DNA from: Noviherbaspirillum cavernae
GTDB taxonomy: Bacteria; Pseudomonadota; Gammaproteobacteria; Burkholderiales; Burkholderiaceae_D
Assembly (NCBI RefSeq): GCF_003590875.1
Contig: NZ_QYUN01000002.1
Span: 2,418,001-2,482,000 of the forward strand
Reading direction: 5' to 3'
DNA length: 64,000 bases
A program made the position numbers and the translations under genes. The notes beneath the pieces are model-generated. The model ran no database searches. It had not been told where the DNA came from and worked only from the letters and a program-made list of their open reading frames with translations. Positions 43,882 through 51,969 of the stretch are shown here, piece by piece. Within the stretch, counting starts at the first letter, position 1. Each line of letters begins with the position of its first letter.

Positions 43882-44676
43882 ATGCGCCAATACCTCGACT
43901 TCATGCGCCATGTCCAAGACCATGGCACCGAAAAAACCGACCGTACCGGCACCGGCACCCGCTCGGTGTTCGGTTACCAGATGCGTTTCAACCTGCAGGA
44001 AGGTTTTCCGCTCCTGACGACCAAGAAGCTGCACTTGAAGTCGATCATCCATGAACTGATCTGGTTTCTGGCCGGCTCCACCAACACAAAATACCTGAAA
44101 GACAACGGCGTTTCGATCTGGGATGAGTGGGCTGATGAAAAAGGCAACCTCGGGCCGATCTACGGCTATCAGTGGCGCTCCTGGCCTGCGCCCAACGGCC
44201 AGCACATCGACCAGATCGCGCAGGTGCTGGATCAGATCAAGAACAATCCCGACTCCCGCCGCCTGATCGTGTCGGCGTGGAACGTGGCCGACATCCCGCA
44301 GATGAAGCTGCCGCCTTGCCACGCCTTCTTTCAGTTCTACGTGGCCGACGGCAAGCTGTCGTGCCAGCTGTATCAGCGCAGCGCGGACATCTTCCTCGGC
44401 GTGCCGTTCAACATCGCGTCCTACGCCCTGCTCACGCACATGGTGGCAGAACAGACCGGGCTGGACGTGGGCGATTTCGTCTGGACCGGCGGCGACTGCC
44501 ACCTCTATTCCAATCACATGGAGCAGGTGAAGGAACAACTCTCGCGCACGCCGTTTGCATTGCCGAAGCTGCTCATCAAGCGCAAGCCGGAGTCGATCTT
44601 CGACTACAGGTTCGAGGATTTCGAGATCGCGGATTACCAGTCGCATCCGCACATCAAGGCTCCGGTGGCGGTCTGA
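43882..44676 (+). CDS. thyA: Thymidylate synthase
   Basis: 264 residues, the standard short bacterial form. Methylates dUMP to dTMP using methylenetetrahydrofolate. Visible: [16 protein letters not shown] near residue 21, [15 protein letters not shown], the nucleophilic Cys in [12 protein letters not shown] near residue 146, [19 protein letters not shown] near 166, and HLYSNHMEQ near 207. The stop is immediately followed by the folA start (TGA ATG). The hsdR remnant ends 30 bases upstream, so the promoter region may have been rearranged. Confidence 0.97.
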   Translation: MRQYLDFMRHVQDHGTEKTDRTGTGTRSVFGYQMRFNLQEGFPLLTTKKLHLKSIIHELIWFLAGSTNTKYLKDNGVSIWDEWADEKGNLGPIYGYQWRSWPAPNGQHIDQIAQVLDQIKNNPDSRRLIVSAWNVADIPQMKLPPCHAFFQFYVADGKLSCQLYQRSADIFLGVPFNIASYALLTHMVAEQTGLDVGDFVWTGGDCHLYSNHMEQVKEQLSRTPFALPKLLIKRKPESIFDYRFEDFEIADYQSHPHIKAPVAV

Positions 44677-45162
44677 ATGGAACGCCATCTCACCATCGTC
44701 GTCGCCGTCGATGCCCAGCGCGGCATCGGCATCAACAACACCCTGCCCTGGCATCTGAAGGAAGACCTGGCACACTTCAAGCGCGTCACGACCGGGCACC
44801 CGATCATCATGGGCCGCAAGACCTTCGACTCGATCGGACGCGCCTTGCCGAACCGCCGCAATATCGCCATCACGCGCAATCCGGCGTGGCAGCACGATGG
44901 CGTGGAGACGGCGGCATCGCTCGAAGCCGCGCTCGCGCTGGTGGGCGAAGTACAGTCCTTCATCATTGGCGGTGCGCAAATCTTTGCCGAGGCATTCCCG
45001 CACGCCGAGCGCCTTATCGTCACGCACATCGACAAGAGTTTTGATTGCGATACTTTCTTTCCGCCAATCGATCCGCAACAATGGAAAGAAGTTGAACACG
45101 AGCAGCATCATTCCGCCGAGAACAACTGCGACTACGCATTTGTGATTTATCAGCGCGCATAG
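44677..45162 (+). CDS. folA: Dihydrofolate reductase
   Basis: 161 residues. Regenerates tetrahydrofolate used up by ThyA, so the pair is a functional operon. Visible: VVAVDAQRGIGINNTLPWHLKEDLAHFK (catalytic acid in the LPWHLKEDL stretch), GHPIIMGRKTFDSIGRALPNRRNI, and SFIIGGAQIFAEAFP. The start abuts the thyA stop without a gap, indicating coupled translation. The normal chromosomal, trimethoprim-type target. Confidence 0.97.
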   Translation: MERHLTIVVAVDAQRGIGINNTLPWHLKEDLAHFKRVTTGHPIIMGRKTFDSIGRALPNRRNIAITRNPAWQHDGVETAASLEAALALVGEVQSFIIGGAQIFAEAFPHAERLIVTHIDKSFDCDTFFPPIDPQQWKEVEHEQHHSAENNCDYAFVIYQRA

Positions 45163-45498
45163 GCGCGTTCATGCGTCGGGGAAAACTTCCCCGCCGTACT
45201 CACCCTCCATCCCCTCCCGCATTCGCACCGCACCACGCGTGTAGCAGCGACAGATTCCCTTCCGCCATTCCCCATTCTGCGGTGTCTGCAAATGACCGTC
45301 CGCGCGCAACGTTTGCGTTTTCGTCATGTCCAACCAACGGGTTTCCATGGAATAGCGTTGTTGAGCGTCATCCGATTGATCAATCACCGAAGACGATGAA
45401 GTCCGAAATTGAGGGCGAATGCCAACGGTCATGGTTTATGCGATGCAAGCACATCCCATTTCGAGCCGCGCTTTCAGGTCGATCGGCAGGTGACGTTC
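45163..45498. other. Intergenic region after folA; doubtful small reverse ORF
   Basis: 336 bases. On the reverse strand 45169-45327 could encode about 52 residues (MTKTQTLRADGHLQTPQNGEW ... with a Gly/Glu-rich end), but no convincing ribosome binding site precedes it and I recognise no family. An AGGTGA at about 45488-45493 serves as ribosome binding site of the next gene. No terminator with a T-run is visible. Confidence 0.3.
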
Positions 45499-46263
45499 AT
45501 GTGGCTGCACATGATTGAAAAGCGTTTCAAAAACCGGATTCATGCGGGCAAGCTGCTGGCGAAAGAGTTGAGCGCTTATGGGCAGCGTTCCGACGTGCTG
45601 GTGCTGGCGCTGCCGCGTGGTGGTGTACCTGTTGCATTTGCGATCGCGAACTCGCTTGATGCTCCGCTGGACGTCATGCTGGTGCGCAAGCTCGGTGTGC
45701 CCGGCAACGAGGAATTGGCGATGGGCGCGATTGCTTGCGGCGGCAAGCCGGTGATGACTTCCGACGTGGTGCAGATGTACGGGATCACGGCCGACGTGAT
45801 CGACGCCGCCGCTGCACGCGAGTTGCGCGAGATTGAACGGCGCGAGCGTGTCTACCGGCCCGACGCCGCACCGCCTGAACTGCGTGGTCGTGTCGTGATT
45901 CTGGTGGACGACGGCGTGGCAACCGGCGCGACCATGCTGGCCGCCGTGCAAGCCGCGCGCAGCGACGCACCCGCGCACCTGGTCGTGGCCATCCCGGTGG
46001 GCGCGGCGGAGACGTGCGACATGCTGAGACGGGAAGCCGATGAGCTCGTTTGCCTCAGCACCCCGCACCCCTTCTTTGCGGTCGGTCAGTGGTATGCGGA
46101 TTTCACCCAAACTAGCGATGAGGAAGTCGTCAAGCTGCTCAGGGAAGCGCGGCAGCATGAACGCGAACTGCGGAAGCACGGGCGCTCGGATAGCGGATCG
46201 GGGAACGGGTCGGTCAGCGCCGAAGGTCAAGCCGATGCATCGCAGCAAAGGAGCAAGGCATGA
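45499..46263 (+). CDS. Phosphoribosyltransferase-domain protein
   Basis: 254 residues from the ATG at 45499, chosen for the AGGTGA before it; a second ATG lies 12 bases later. PRTase fold: LALPRGGVPVAFAIAN near residues 38-53, VRKLGVPGNEELAMGAIA near 62, and the PRPP-binding VVILVDDGVATGATM near 136-150. The C-terminal about 40 residues are a polar tail. The stop overlaps the start of the hydrolase gene (ATGA). The same two domains occur fused in one protein in other bacteria, often in stress-related clusters, so they likely work together; the substrate is unknown. Confidence 0.82.
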   Translation: MWLHMIEKRFKNRIHAGKLLAKELSAYGQRSDVLVLALPRGGVPVAFAIANSLDAPLDVMLVRKLGVPGNEELAMGAIACGGKPVMTSDVVQMYGITADVIDAAAARELREIERRERVYRPDAAPPELRGRVVILVDDGVATGATMLAAVQAARSDAPAHLVVAIPVGAAETCDMLRREADELVCLSTPHPFFAVGQWYADFTQTSDEEVVKLLREARQHERELRKHGRSDSGSGNGSVSAEGQADASQQRSKA

Positions 46264-46934
46264 CAGCGCCGATGCAGAAAGCGCTGGTGAGAATCGCATG
46301 TGATGAGGTCGAGGTGGAAGGCATGCTGGAACTGCCGGCCACGCCGATCGGCATCGTCCTGTTCGCCCATGGCAGCGGCAGCAGCCGGTTGAGCCCGCGC
46401 AACAACTACGTCGCAAGCATTCTGCGCGGCGCGAGGATGGGAACCCTGCTGATGGATTTGCTCACGCCGCAGGAAGATCAGGCATACCAGACGCGTTTCA
46501 ACATCGCCCTCCTGACGCTGCGGCTGCGAACGGCGGCAGCATGGCTGCGGCAGCACAGCGATACGCGCGCGCTGCCGCTCGGGCTGTTTGGCGCAAGCAC
46601 GGGAGCGGCGGCGGCATTGCAGCTGTGCGCGCAACCGGACGTCGCCATCGCCGCAGTCGTGTCGCGCGGCGGCCGGCCCGACATGGCCGGACCGCAGATG
46701 CTGCAGCAGGTGCGCACGCCGACGCTGCTGATCGTGGGCGGACTCGACGAGGTCGTGATCGGCCTGAATCGCGATGCATTTGCACTGCTTTCCTGCGACA
46801 AGCAGATCGTGATCGTGCCGGGCGCGACACATCTGTTCGAAGAGCCTGGCAAGCTTGAAATCGTTGCGGGCCTTGCCAAAGACTGGTTTGCCACACGAAT
46901 GGGAATGCCCGCTCTGCATGCTGCGGACAACTGA
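46260..46934 (+). CDS. Dienelactone-hydrolase-like alpha/beta hydrolase
   Basis: 224 residues. Alpha/beta hydrolase with VLFAHGSGSSRLSPRN near residues 33-48 (oxyanion region), nucleophile elbow GLFGASTGAAAAL near 108-120 (Ser in GAST), acidic residue in IVGGLDEVV near 163 and the late His in ATHLFEEPG near 193. Coupled to the phosphoribosyltransferase gene by a 4-base overlap. No signal peptide, so cytoplasmic. A specific substrate cannot be assigned. Confidence 0.82.
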   Translation: MTAPMQKALVRIACDEVEVEGMLELPATPIGIVLFAHGSGSSRLSPRNNYVASILRGARMGTLLMDLLTPQEDQAYQTRFNIALLTLRLRTAAAWLRQHSDTRALPLGLFGASTGAAAALQLCAQPDVAIAAVVSRGGRPDMAGPQMLQQVRTPTLLIVGGLDEVVIGLNRDAFALLSCDKQIVIVPGATHLFEEPGKLEIVAGLAKDWFATRMGMPALHAADN

Positions 46935-46967
46935 CTTTCAAAACACATCGACGGAAAGGATATGGTC

Positions 46968-48152
46968 ATGAATCGACGTTCAAGACACTCTTCGGCATGG
47001 GTAACATGGCTCGGCGGCGCGGCGCTTGGGGCGGTTGCGATGTATCTGTCGGACCCCGACCGCGGAAAGCGCCGGCGCGCGCTGGCGAAGAACAAGATGC
47101 AAAGCCTGATGTCGCAGACCGGCAGCGCCATCGATGTCGCGTCGCGCGACCTTGGCAACCGCATGCAGGGATTGCGCGCGCAGGCGAACCGGATGATGAG
47201 GACGCGCCACGAAGAGATCGACGACGACATTCTGGTGGCCCGCGTGCGCTCGAAAATCGGGCGTGCCATTTCGCACCCGCATGCAATCAAGGTGCATGCC
47301 GAGCAAGGCAGTGTGATATTGAGCGGACCGATTCTGCCGAACGAAAAGAAATCGCTGGTGGCAGCGGCGCGTTCCGTTCCTGGCGCGATCGCGGTCGAAG
47401 ATCACACCGAAGTGCACGAAACGCCCGACGTTCCCAGCCTGCAGGGTCAGGGCCGGCTGCGCCAGGCGCGTCCGATTCTCCTGCACGACAACTGGCCGCC
47501 GGCATTGCGCGCGTGCGCCACGCTGGGTGGCGGGATAATGGGTTTGTACGGACTGGCGCGCCGTTCTCCGACGAGCGTGATGCTGGCGGCTCTCGGTCTT
47601 GGGCTGGTGGCGCGCGGGGTATCAAACACACCGCTGACGCGCATGGCCGGACGACAGATGCGCAGGCAACCGATTCTTCTCGAAAGGTCGGTCTACATTG
47701 CGGCGTCGCCGGAAGCGGTATTCGACGTCTGGAGCAACTATGAAAATTTCCCGCGCTTCATGTCCAACGTGAAGGAAGTCAGCGACATGGGAAACAGGAA
47801 TTCGCACTGGAGCGTGAGCGGCCCGGCCGGCGCGCAGATCGAATGGGATGCGGAACTGACGCACGCGGAGCGCGGCCGGATGCTTGCATGGAAGACCAGG
47901 CCCGGATCGACGATCGAGCACATGGGAGCGGTACGCTTCGCACCGGAAGCCGAAGGGACGCGCGTCGATGTGGAGATGTCCTACCACATGCCCGCCGGCG
48001 CAGCAGGAGATGCGATGGCCTCCTTGTTCAATGGCAATCCGGAGCGGCAAATGGAGGATGATCTGATGCAAATGAAGACATTCATCGAAAGCGGAATGCC
48101 GTCGTCAGGCGCGGCCCGGTCTGTCGAACAATCGAATCAGATGCTGCATTAG
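46968..48152 (+). CDS. Membrane-associated BON-domain and START/cyclase-domain protein
   Basis: 394 residues from the ATG at 46968; GGAAAGG at 46956 is too close to the ATG at 46962 but well spaced for this one. Parts: N-terminal helix WVTWLGGAALGAVAMYLSDPD (YtxH-like anchor), BON domain about residues 82-140 (DILVARVRSKIGRAISHPHAIKVHAEQGSVILSGPIL), two hydrophobic helices about 165-205 (DUF2892-like), and a polyketide-cyclase/COQ10 START domain about 222-365 (RSVYIAASPEAVFDVWSNYENFPRFMSNVKEV). This combination recurs in environmental beta-proteobacteria. The role is unknown; BON domains suggest envelope stress. Confidence 0.75.
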   Translation: MNRRSRHSSAWVTWLGGAALGAVAMYLSDPDRGKRRRALAKNKMQSLMSQTGSAIDVASRDLGNRMQGLRAQANRMMRTRHEEIDDDILVARVRSKIGRAISHPHAIKVHAEQGSVILSGPILPNEKKSLVAAARSVPGAIAVEDHTEVHETPDVPSLQGQGRLRQARPILLHDNWPPALRACATLGGGIMGLYGLARRSPTSVMLAALGLGLVARGVSNTPLTRMAGRQMRRQPILLERSVYIAASPEAVFDVWSNYENFPRFMSNVKEVSDMGNRNSHWSVSGPAGAQIEWDAELTHAERGRMLAWKTRPGSTIEHMGAVRFAPEAEGTRVDVEMSYHMPAGAAGDAMASLFNGNPERQMEDDLMQMKTFIESGMPSSGAARSVEQSNQMLH

Positions 48153-48229
48153 GCCATTCCGATATTGCGCCTTTCAGCAATGCCTGTCGGCTCCATCGGC
48201 GCGGCGCGCTTTCAGTACCATCTGCGGCA

Positions 48230-48463
48230 GTGCTTTGTTTTCTCAAGGGGATGGTGCTGAAGCGGCCAGAAGGCATGATCCCCGCCGCCGGTGCGAAGTT
48301 CGACGAGCAAGGCCGGCTCGTCGATGGAAAAACCAGGGAGTTCATCCAGCAGCTGCTTGTGTCACTTGCCGACTGGACCCGACACTTGAAGAACAGCGAC
48401 GCCAAGAGCGCGGCTTCATGGCGCGAGTGTGACGCAGCCCTGCATTACGAATGGACAACATGA
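48230..48463 (+). pseudogene. Remnant of an NAD(P)H-dependent FMN reductase (C-terminal end)
   Basis: The frame reads VLKRPEGMIPAAGAKFD then EQGRLVDGKTREFIQQLL, which matches the last about 50 residues of NADPH-dependent FMN reductases. The flavodoxin-like core and start are absent. No plausible independent function is seen. Confidence 0.6.
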
Positions 48464-48687
48464 ACTATCGAGGCTATCAGATCGTTGCCAAACCGATTTG
48501 CCCGGGCGGCAGCGGCAGCATGTGGTACGGCGGATACGACATATTGAAGGATGGCAAAACCGTTGCGAGCCGGACCAATATCTTTCCCGCCACCCTGTAT
48601 TTCAGGGCAGCCTGTTCGGACAGCATAGAAACCGCGAAAACCGAGGTGGATAATCTGGCTGGCAGGGCAAGCGGCGGCGTTGGGTAG
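48451..48687 (+). CDS. Small hypothetical protein (78 aa)
   Basis: 78 residues, not recognised. MNYRGYQIVAKPICPG followed by SMWYGGYDILKDGKTV suggests a compact beta-hairpin protein of the kind found as single-domain conserved hypotheticals in Burkholderiales. Start at 48451 or the second ATG at 48460. No signal peptide. It overlaps the end of the FMN reductase remnant. Confidence 0.5.
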   Translation: MDNMNYRGYQIVAKPICPGGSGSMWYGGYDILKDGKTVASRTNIFPATLYFRAACSDSIETAKTEVDNLAGRASGGVG

Positions 48688-48794
48688 ATTGGGTAGAGGC
48701 GTTTTCTTCAAGGGCGGCGGCAGGAATTGCGGCGCGGCAGAGCGCGAATATGTTCGCCTGCCGTGTACGTGCACCTCCCACGCGTGGCAGGCTT

Positions 48795-48821
48795 GTCATT
48801 CCGAGCGAAGCGAGGAATGAC
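48795..48821. repeat. Dispersed palindromic repeat downstream of dnaK
   Basis: GTCATTCC...GGAATGAC, an 8-bp stem around GAGCGAAGCGA, in the gap between the small ORF at 48451 and the convergent dnaK end. Same family as 19871-19895 and 23735-23801. Confidence 0.7.
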
Positions 48822-48896
48822 AGGATCGGTTGCAGCGGCGCACCTCGCCTGTCGTCGCTGCCCCGCTCATGAACAACCCGGACCGGCGGCGTCCCC

Positions 48897-50822
48897 CTAT
48901 TTCACTTCCTTGAAGTCGGCATCGACCACATCGTCCGGCTTGCCCTGTTGCTGCGCGCCGGCATCGGCATCCGCCGCCGCACCGGCTGCCTGCTGCGCCT
49001 GCGTGTCGCCATACATCTTCTCGCCGAGTTTTTGCGCGGCGGTCGACAATGCGGAAACCTTGGCATCGATGGCGGACTTGTCGTTGCCCTTCAGGCTGTC
49101 CTCGAGCTCCTTGATCGCCGCTTCGATCTTGTCCTTCTCGCCCGCGTCCAGCTTGTCGCCATACTCGGTCATCGATTTCCTGACTGAATGCACCAGCGCG
49201 TCGCCCTGGTTGCGCGAATCGGTCAGTTCTTTCGCCTTGCGATCCTCGTCCGCGTGCAGCTCGGCATCCTTCACCATCTTCTGGATTTCGTCTTCCGTCA
49301 GGCCGGAGTTGGCCTTGATGGTGATCTTGTTTTCCTTGCCGGACGCCTTGTCCTTCGCGCCGACGTGCAGAATGCCGTTGGCGTCGATGTCGAACGTGAC
49401 CTCGATCTGCGGGATGCCGCGCGGCGCGGGCGGGATGCCTTCGAGATTGAATTCGCCGAGCAGCTTGTTGCCGGTCGCCATTTCGCGTTCGCCCTGGTAG
49501 ACCTTCACCGTCACTGCGGGCTGATTGTCTTCCGCAGTCGAATACACCTGGCTGAACTTGGTCGGGATGGTGGTGTTCTTCTGGATCATCTTGGTCATCA
49601 CGCCGCCCAGCGTCTCGATGCCGAGCGACAGCGGAGTCACATCCAGCAGCAGCACATCCTTGCGTTCGCCTGACAAGACCGAACCCTGGATCGCCGCGCC
49701 GACCGCCACCGCCTCGTCCGGATTGACATCCTTGCGCGCTTCGCGGCCGAAGAATGCCTTCACCTTCTCCTGCACCTTCGGCATGCGTGTCTGACCACCG
49801 ACCAGGATGACGTCGTTGATGGCGTCCACCTTCAGGCCGGCATCCTTGATCGCGATACGGCATGGTTCGATCGTCGATTCGATCAGATCTTCGACGAGAG
49901 ACTCCAGCTTGGCGCGCGTGATCTTCATCGTCATGTGGACCGGCGCGCCGTTGGCCATCGCGATGTAGGGTTCATTCAACTCGGTCTGCTGGGTCGAGGA
50001 CAACTCGATCTTGGCACGCTCGGCGGCGCTCTTGATGCGCTGCAGGGCAATCGGGTCCTTCGACAGATCAAGGCCGTTGATCTTCTTGAATTCCTCGATG
50101 ATGTAGTTGATGATGCGCTGGTCGAAGTCTTCGCCGCCGAGAAAGGTATTGCCGTTGGTAGACAGCACTTCGAACTGCTTTTCGCCGCCGACGTCGGCGA
50201 TTTCGATGATGGAGATATCGAAGGTGCCACCGCCCAGATCGTACACCGCGATCTTGTGATCACCCCTGGTGTCCTTGTCGAGCCCGAAAGCCAGTGCCGC
50301 CGCGGTCGGTTCGTTGATGATGCGCTTGACGTCGAGCCCCGCGATGCGGCCGGCGTCCTTGGTCGCCTGGCGCTGCGAATCGTTGAAGTAGGCCGGCACG
50401 GTGATGACGGCCTCGGTCACTTCCTCGCCGAGATAGTCTTCGGCGGTCTTCTTCATCTTGCGCAGGATTTCCGCAGAAACCTGCTGCGGCGCAAGCTTCT
50501 TGCCGCGCACCTGCACCCAGGCGTCACCGTTGTCCGCCTTGATGATCTGGTAGGGCATCAGTTTGATGTCCTTCTGCACTTCCGCTTCGTCGAACTTGCG
50601 TCCGATCAGCCGTTTGACGGCATAGATCGTGTTCTGCGAATTTGTCACCGCCTGCCGCTTGGCCGGCGCGCCGACAAGGACTTCGCCATCTTCCTGATAG
50701 GCGACGACGGACGGCGTGGTGCGCGCGCCTTCTGAGTTTTCAATCACCTTCGGCTGCGTCCCTTCCAGAATGGAAACACAGGAATTGGTCGTACCCAGAT
50801 CGATGCCGATGATTTTTGCCAT
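48897..50822 (-). CDS. dnaK: Chaperone DnaK (Hsp70)
   Basis: 641 residues. Nucleotide-binding domain with [13 protein letters not shown] near residue 5, [19 protein letters not shown] near 139, [13 protein letters not shown] near 197 and [12 protein letters not shown] near 339. Substrate-binding domain [14 protein letters not shown] near 392. Lid and Ala/Gln-rich tail end in [11 protein letters not shown]. Folds and refolds proteins with GrpE and a J-protein. It lies 71 bases after grpE on the same strand. Downstream there is no dnaJ, which usually follows in beta-proteobacteria, so this may be a second dnaK copy or a rearranged locus. Confidence 0.96.
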   Translation of the reverse strand: MAKIIGIDLGTTNSCVSILEGTQPKVIENSEGARTTPSVVAYQEDGEVLVGAPAKRQAVTNSQNTIYAVKRLIGRKFDEAEVQKDIKLMPYQIIKADNGDAWVQVRGKKLAPQQVSAEILRKMKKTAEDYLGEEVTEAVITVPAYFNDSQRQATKDAGRIAGLDVKRIINEPTAAALAFGLDKDTRGDHKIAVYDLGGGTFDISIIEIADVGGEKQFEVLSTNGNTFLGGEDFDQRIINYIIEEFKKINGLDLSKDPIALQRIKSAAERAKIELSSTQQTELNEPYIAMANGAPVHMTMKITRAKLESLVEDLIESTIEPCRIAIKDAGLKVDAINDVILVGGQTRMPKVQEKVKAFFGREARKDVNPDEAVAVGAAIQGSVLSGERKDVLLLDVTPLSLGIETLGGVMTKMIQKNTTIPTKFSQVYSTAEDNQPAVTVKVYQGEREMATGNKLLGEFNLEGIPPAPRGIPQIEVTFDIDANGILHVGAKDKASGKENKITIKANSGLTEDEIQKMVKDAELHADEDRKAKELTDSRNQGDALVHSVRKSMTEYGDKLDAGEKDKIEAAIKELEDSLKGNDKSAIDAKVSALSTAAQKLGEKMYGDTQAQQAAGAAADADAGAQQQGKPDDVVDADFKEVK

Positions 50823-50893
50823 GATTTACCTCGTGTCAAATGGTTGCCTTGCTTGAAGTTGAAAACGAATGCGGCCTTTCGTTGCGGTCGGAC

Positions 50894-51448
50894 TCAGGAC
50901 GGCCTGGGTTGCGGCTTGGGTTGAGATACCGTCACCAATGCCGGACGCAACAAGCGATCGGCAATCATGTAGCCCTTTTGCAAGACGCTGACGATGGTGT
51001 TCGCCTCCTGGTCCGCGGGCACCATCGATATCGCATGGTGCCTGGCCGGATCGAGCTTTTCGCCAGAGGGAGGATTGATTTCAATCAGGCGGTTCTTCGC
51101 GAATGCTGACGTCATCTGCTTCAAGGTCATGTCCACACCTTCACGCAGGGACTCGACCGATGAGGAATCCACATCCAGCGCACGCTCCAGGTTGTCCTTC
51201 ACCGGCACCAGCGATTCGGCAAATTCCTCGATGGCAAACTTGCTGGCGCGCGCGACATCCTCCTGTGCCCGCCGCCGCGCGTTCTCCGCATCCGCCCTTG
51301 CCCGCAGATACGCATCCTGCATTTCAGCAACGCGCGCTTCCGCACTCGCGAGCCGTTCTTCGATGTCTGGCGGCGGCTGCCCTTCTCCATTCACCGCGTC
51401 TCCTGCTGCAACCTCTTCCTGTTCCTTCAGCTTTTCCCGATCCTGCAT
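50894..51448 (-). CDS. grpE: Nucleotide exchange factor GrpE
   Basis: 184 residues from the ATG at 51448, preceded by a strong GGAGG on the coding strand. The N-terminal acidic, coiled-coil part (about 15-80; [33 protein letters not shown]) leads to the beta-domain ([21 protein letters not shown], then [41 protein letters not shown]) that opens the DnaK nucleotide cleft. Operon grpE-dnaK. I did not find a convincing heat-shock (sigma-32) promoter in the 517 bases upstream. Confidence 0.94.
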   Translation of the reverse strand: MQDREKLKEQEEVAAGDAVNGEGQPPPDIEERLASAEARVAEMQDAYLRARADAENARRRAQEDVARASKFAIEEFAESLVPVKDNLERALDVDSSSVESLREGVDMTLKQMTSAFAKNRLIEINPPSGEKLDPARHHAISMVPADQEANTIVSVLQKGYMIADRLLRPALVTVSQPKPQPRPS

Positions 51449-51759
51449 ATAAGAGCCTCCATACCGATAAGTCGAAATGAACGAAATGAACCTTGCCAAG
51501 ATGAAAATGCATGTTTGACATGCTTTTTTCGACAGCGGTTTGCAGACAAATATCCGTGGATTTTTGCGTTTGCCGTGTTTCAGAGGCAGTGCATGCGCGA
51601 CAACAAATGAAGAATTGAAAGCTTCGGGTGCGCCTGCAACCAGCGCGCCATGAGACGCGCAGGGAAATGCGAAAAAGACAATGCCCAGTCGCGTCAAACG
51701 AGAGGCGCGCCCGAGACAGGTCCGGCCCTGACCGCCAGGAGACAGGAAATGCAGTGCAT

Positions 51760-51969
51760 ATGTTTCGTTTTTTGACGAATCACATGTCAGGCGCAGGCAT
51801 AACGGCCTGTTTTTTCCCATGCCCGCCCCATATCTGCGAAAATTCGGTTTTTGAATTTTTCGGCGCGCAAGCGGTTGTCACCACGACTTGCCCAGGCGTC
51901 TCCCGAGGGACCGCCCCGGTATTACACCGCGGGACGGTCCCTCACCCTTTGCATTGGAGACATCGATGA
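51760..51969 (+). CDS. Possible upstream ORF coupled to the decarboxylase (69 aa)
   Basis: An open frame from ATG 51760 ([19 protein letters not shown]) to a TGA at 51967-51969 that overlaps the decarboxylase ATG (ATGA). It spans all three hairpins of the leader. A GGAGACAGGAAA stretch lies 11-22 bases upstream. It resembles no family I know. It could be a translated leader that couples translation to the decarboxylase, or simply a chance frame. Confidence 0.3.
   Translation: MFRFLTNHMSGAGITACFFPCPPHICENSVFEFFGAQAVVTTTCPGVSRGTAPVLHRGTVPHPLHWRHR
51794..51815 (+). terminator. Terminator-like hairpin in the decarboxylase leader
   Basis: CAGGC-ATAACG-GCCTG followed by T6 (51810-51815). No complete gene ends just before it on this strand, so it is either the end of a small RNA or an attenuator within the 5' leader of the decarboxylase, whose ATG is 151 bases further on. 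Confidence 0.5.
51905..51943 (+). promoter_or_regulatory. Strong hairpin immediately upstream of the decarboxylase ribosome binding site
   Basis: 14-bp stem GAGGGACCGCCCCG/CGGGACGGTCCCTC (one G-U pair in RNA) with an 11-base loop GTATTACACCG; it ends about 10 bases before the TTGGAG ribosome binding site. A weaker A/T-rich stem (CGAAAATTC/GAATTTTTCG, about 51837-51862) precedes it. Confidence 0.6.

Noticed and set aside
48897..50822. Long open frames on the strand opposite dnaK (and opposite leuA, the decarboxylase, hrpA)
   Set aside because: They mirror the codon structure of strongly coding GC-rich genes; no motifs or ribosome binding sites.
51510..51530. GCATGT-TTG-ACATGC followed by T6 as a second forward terminator
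   Set aside because: Only a 6-bp stem, and no forward gene ends there; too weak to call.
51449..51965. Sigma-32 heat-shock promoter for grpE
   Set aside because: A CCCCATAT occurs at about 51827 but on the opposite strand and without a matching CTTGAA; nothing convincing on the grpE strand.
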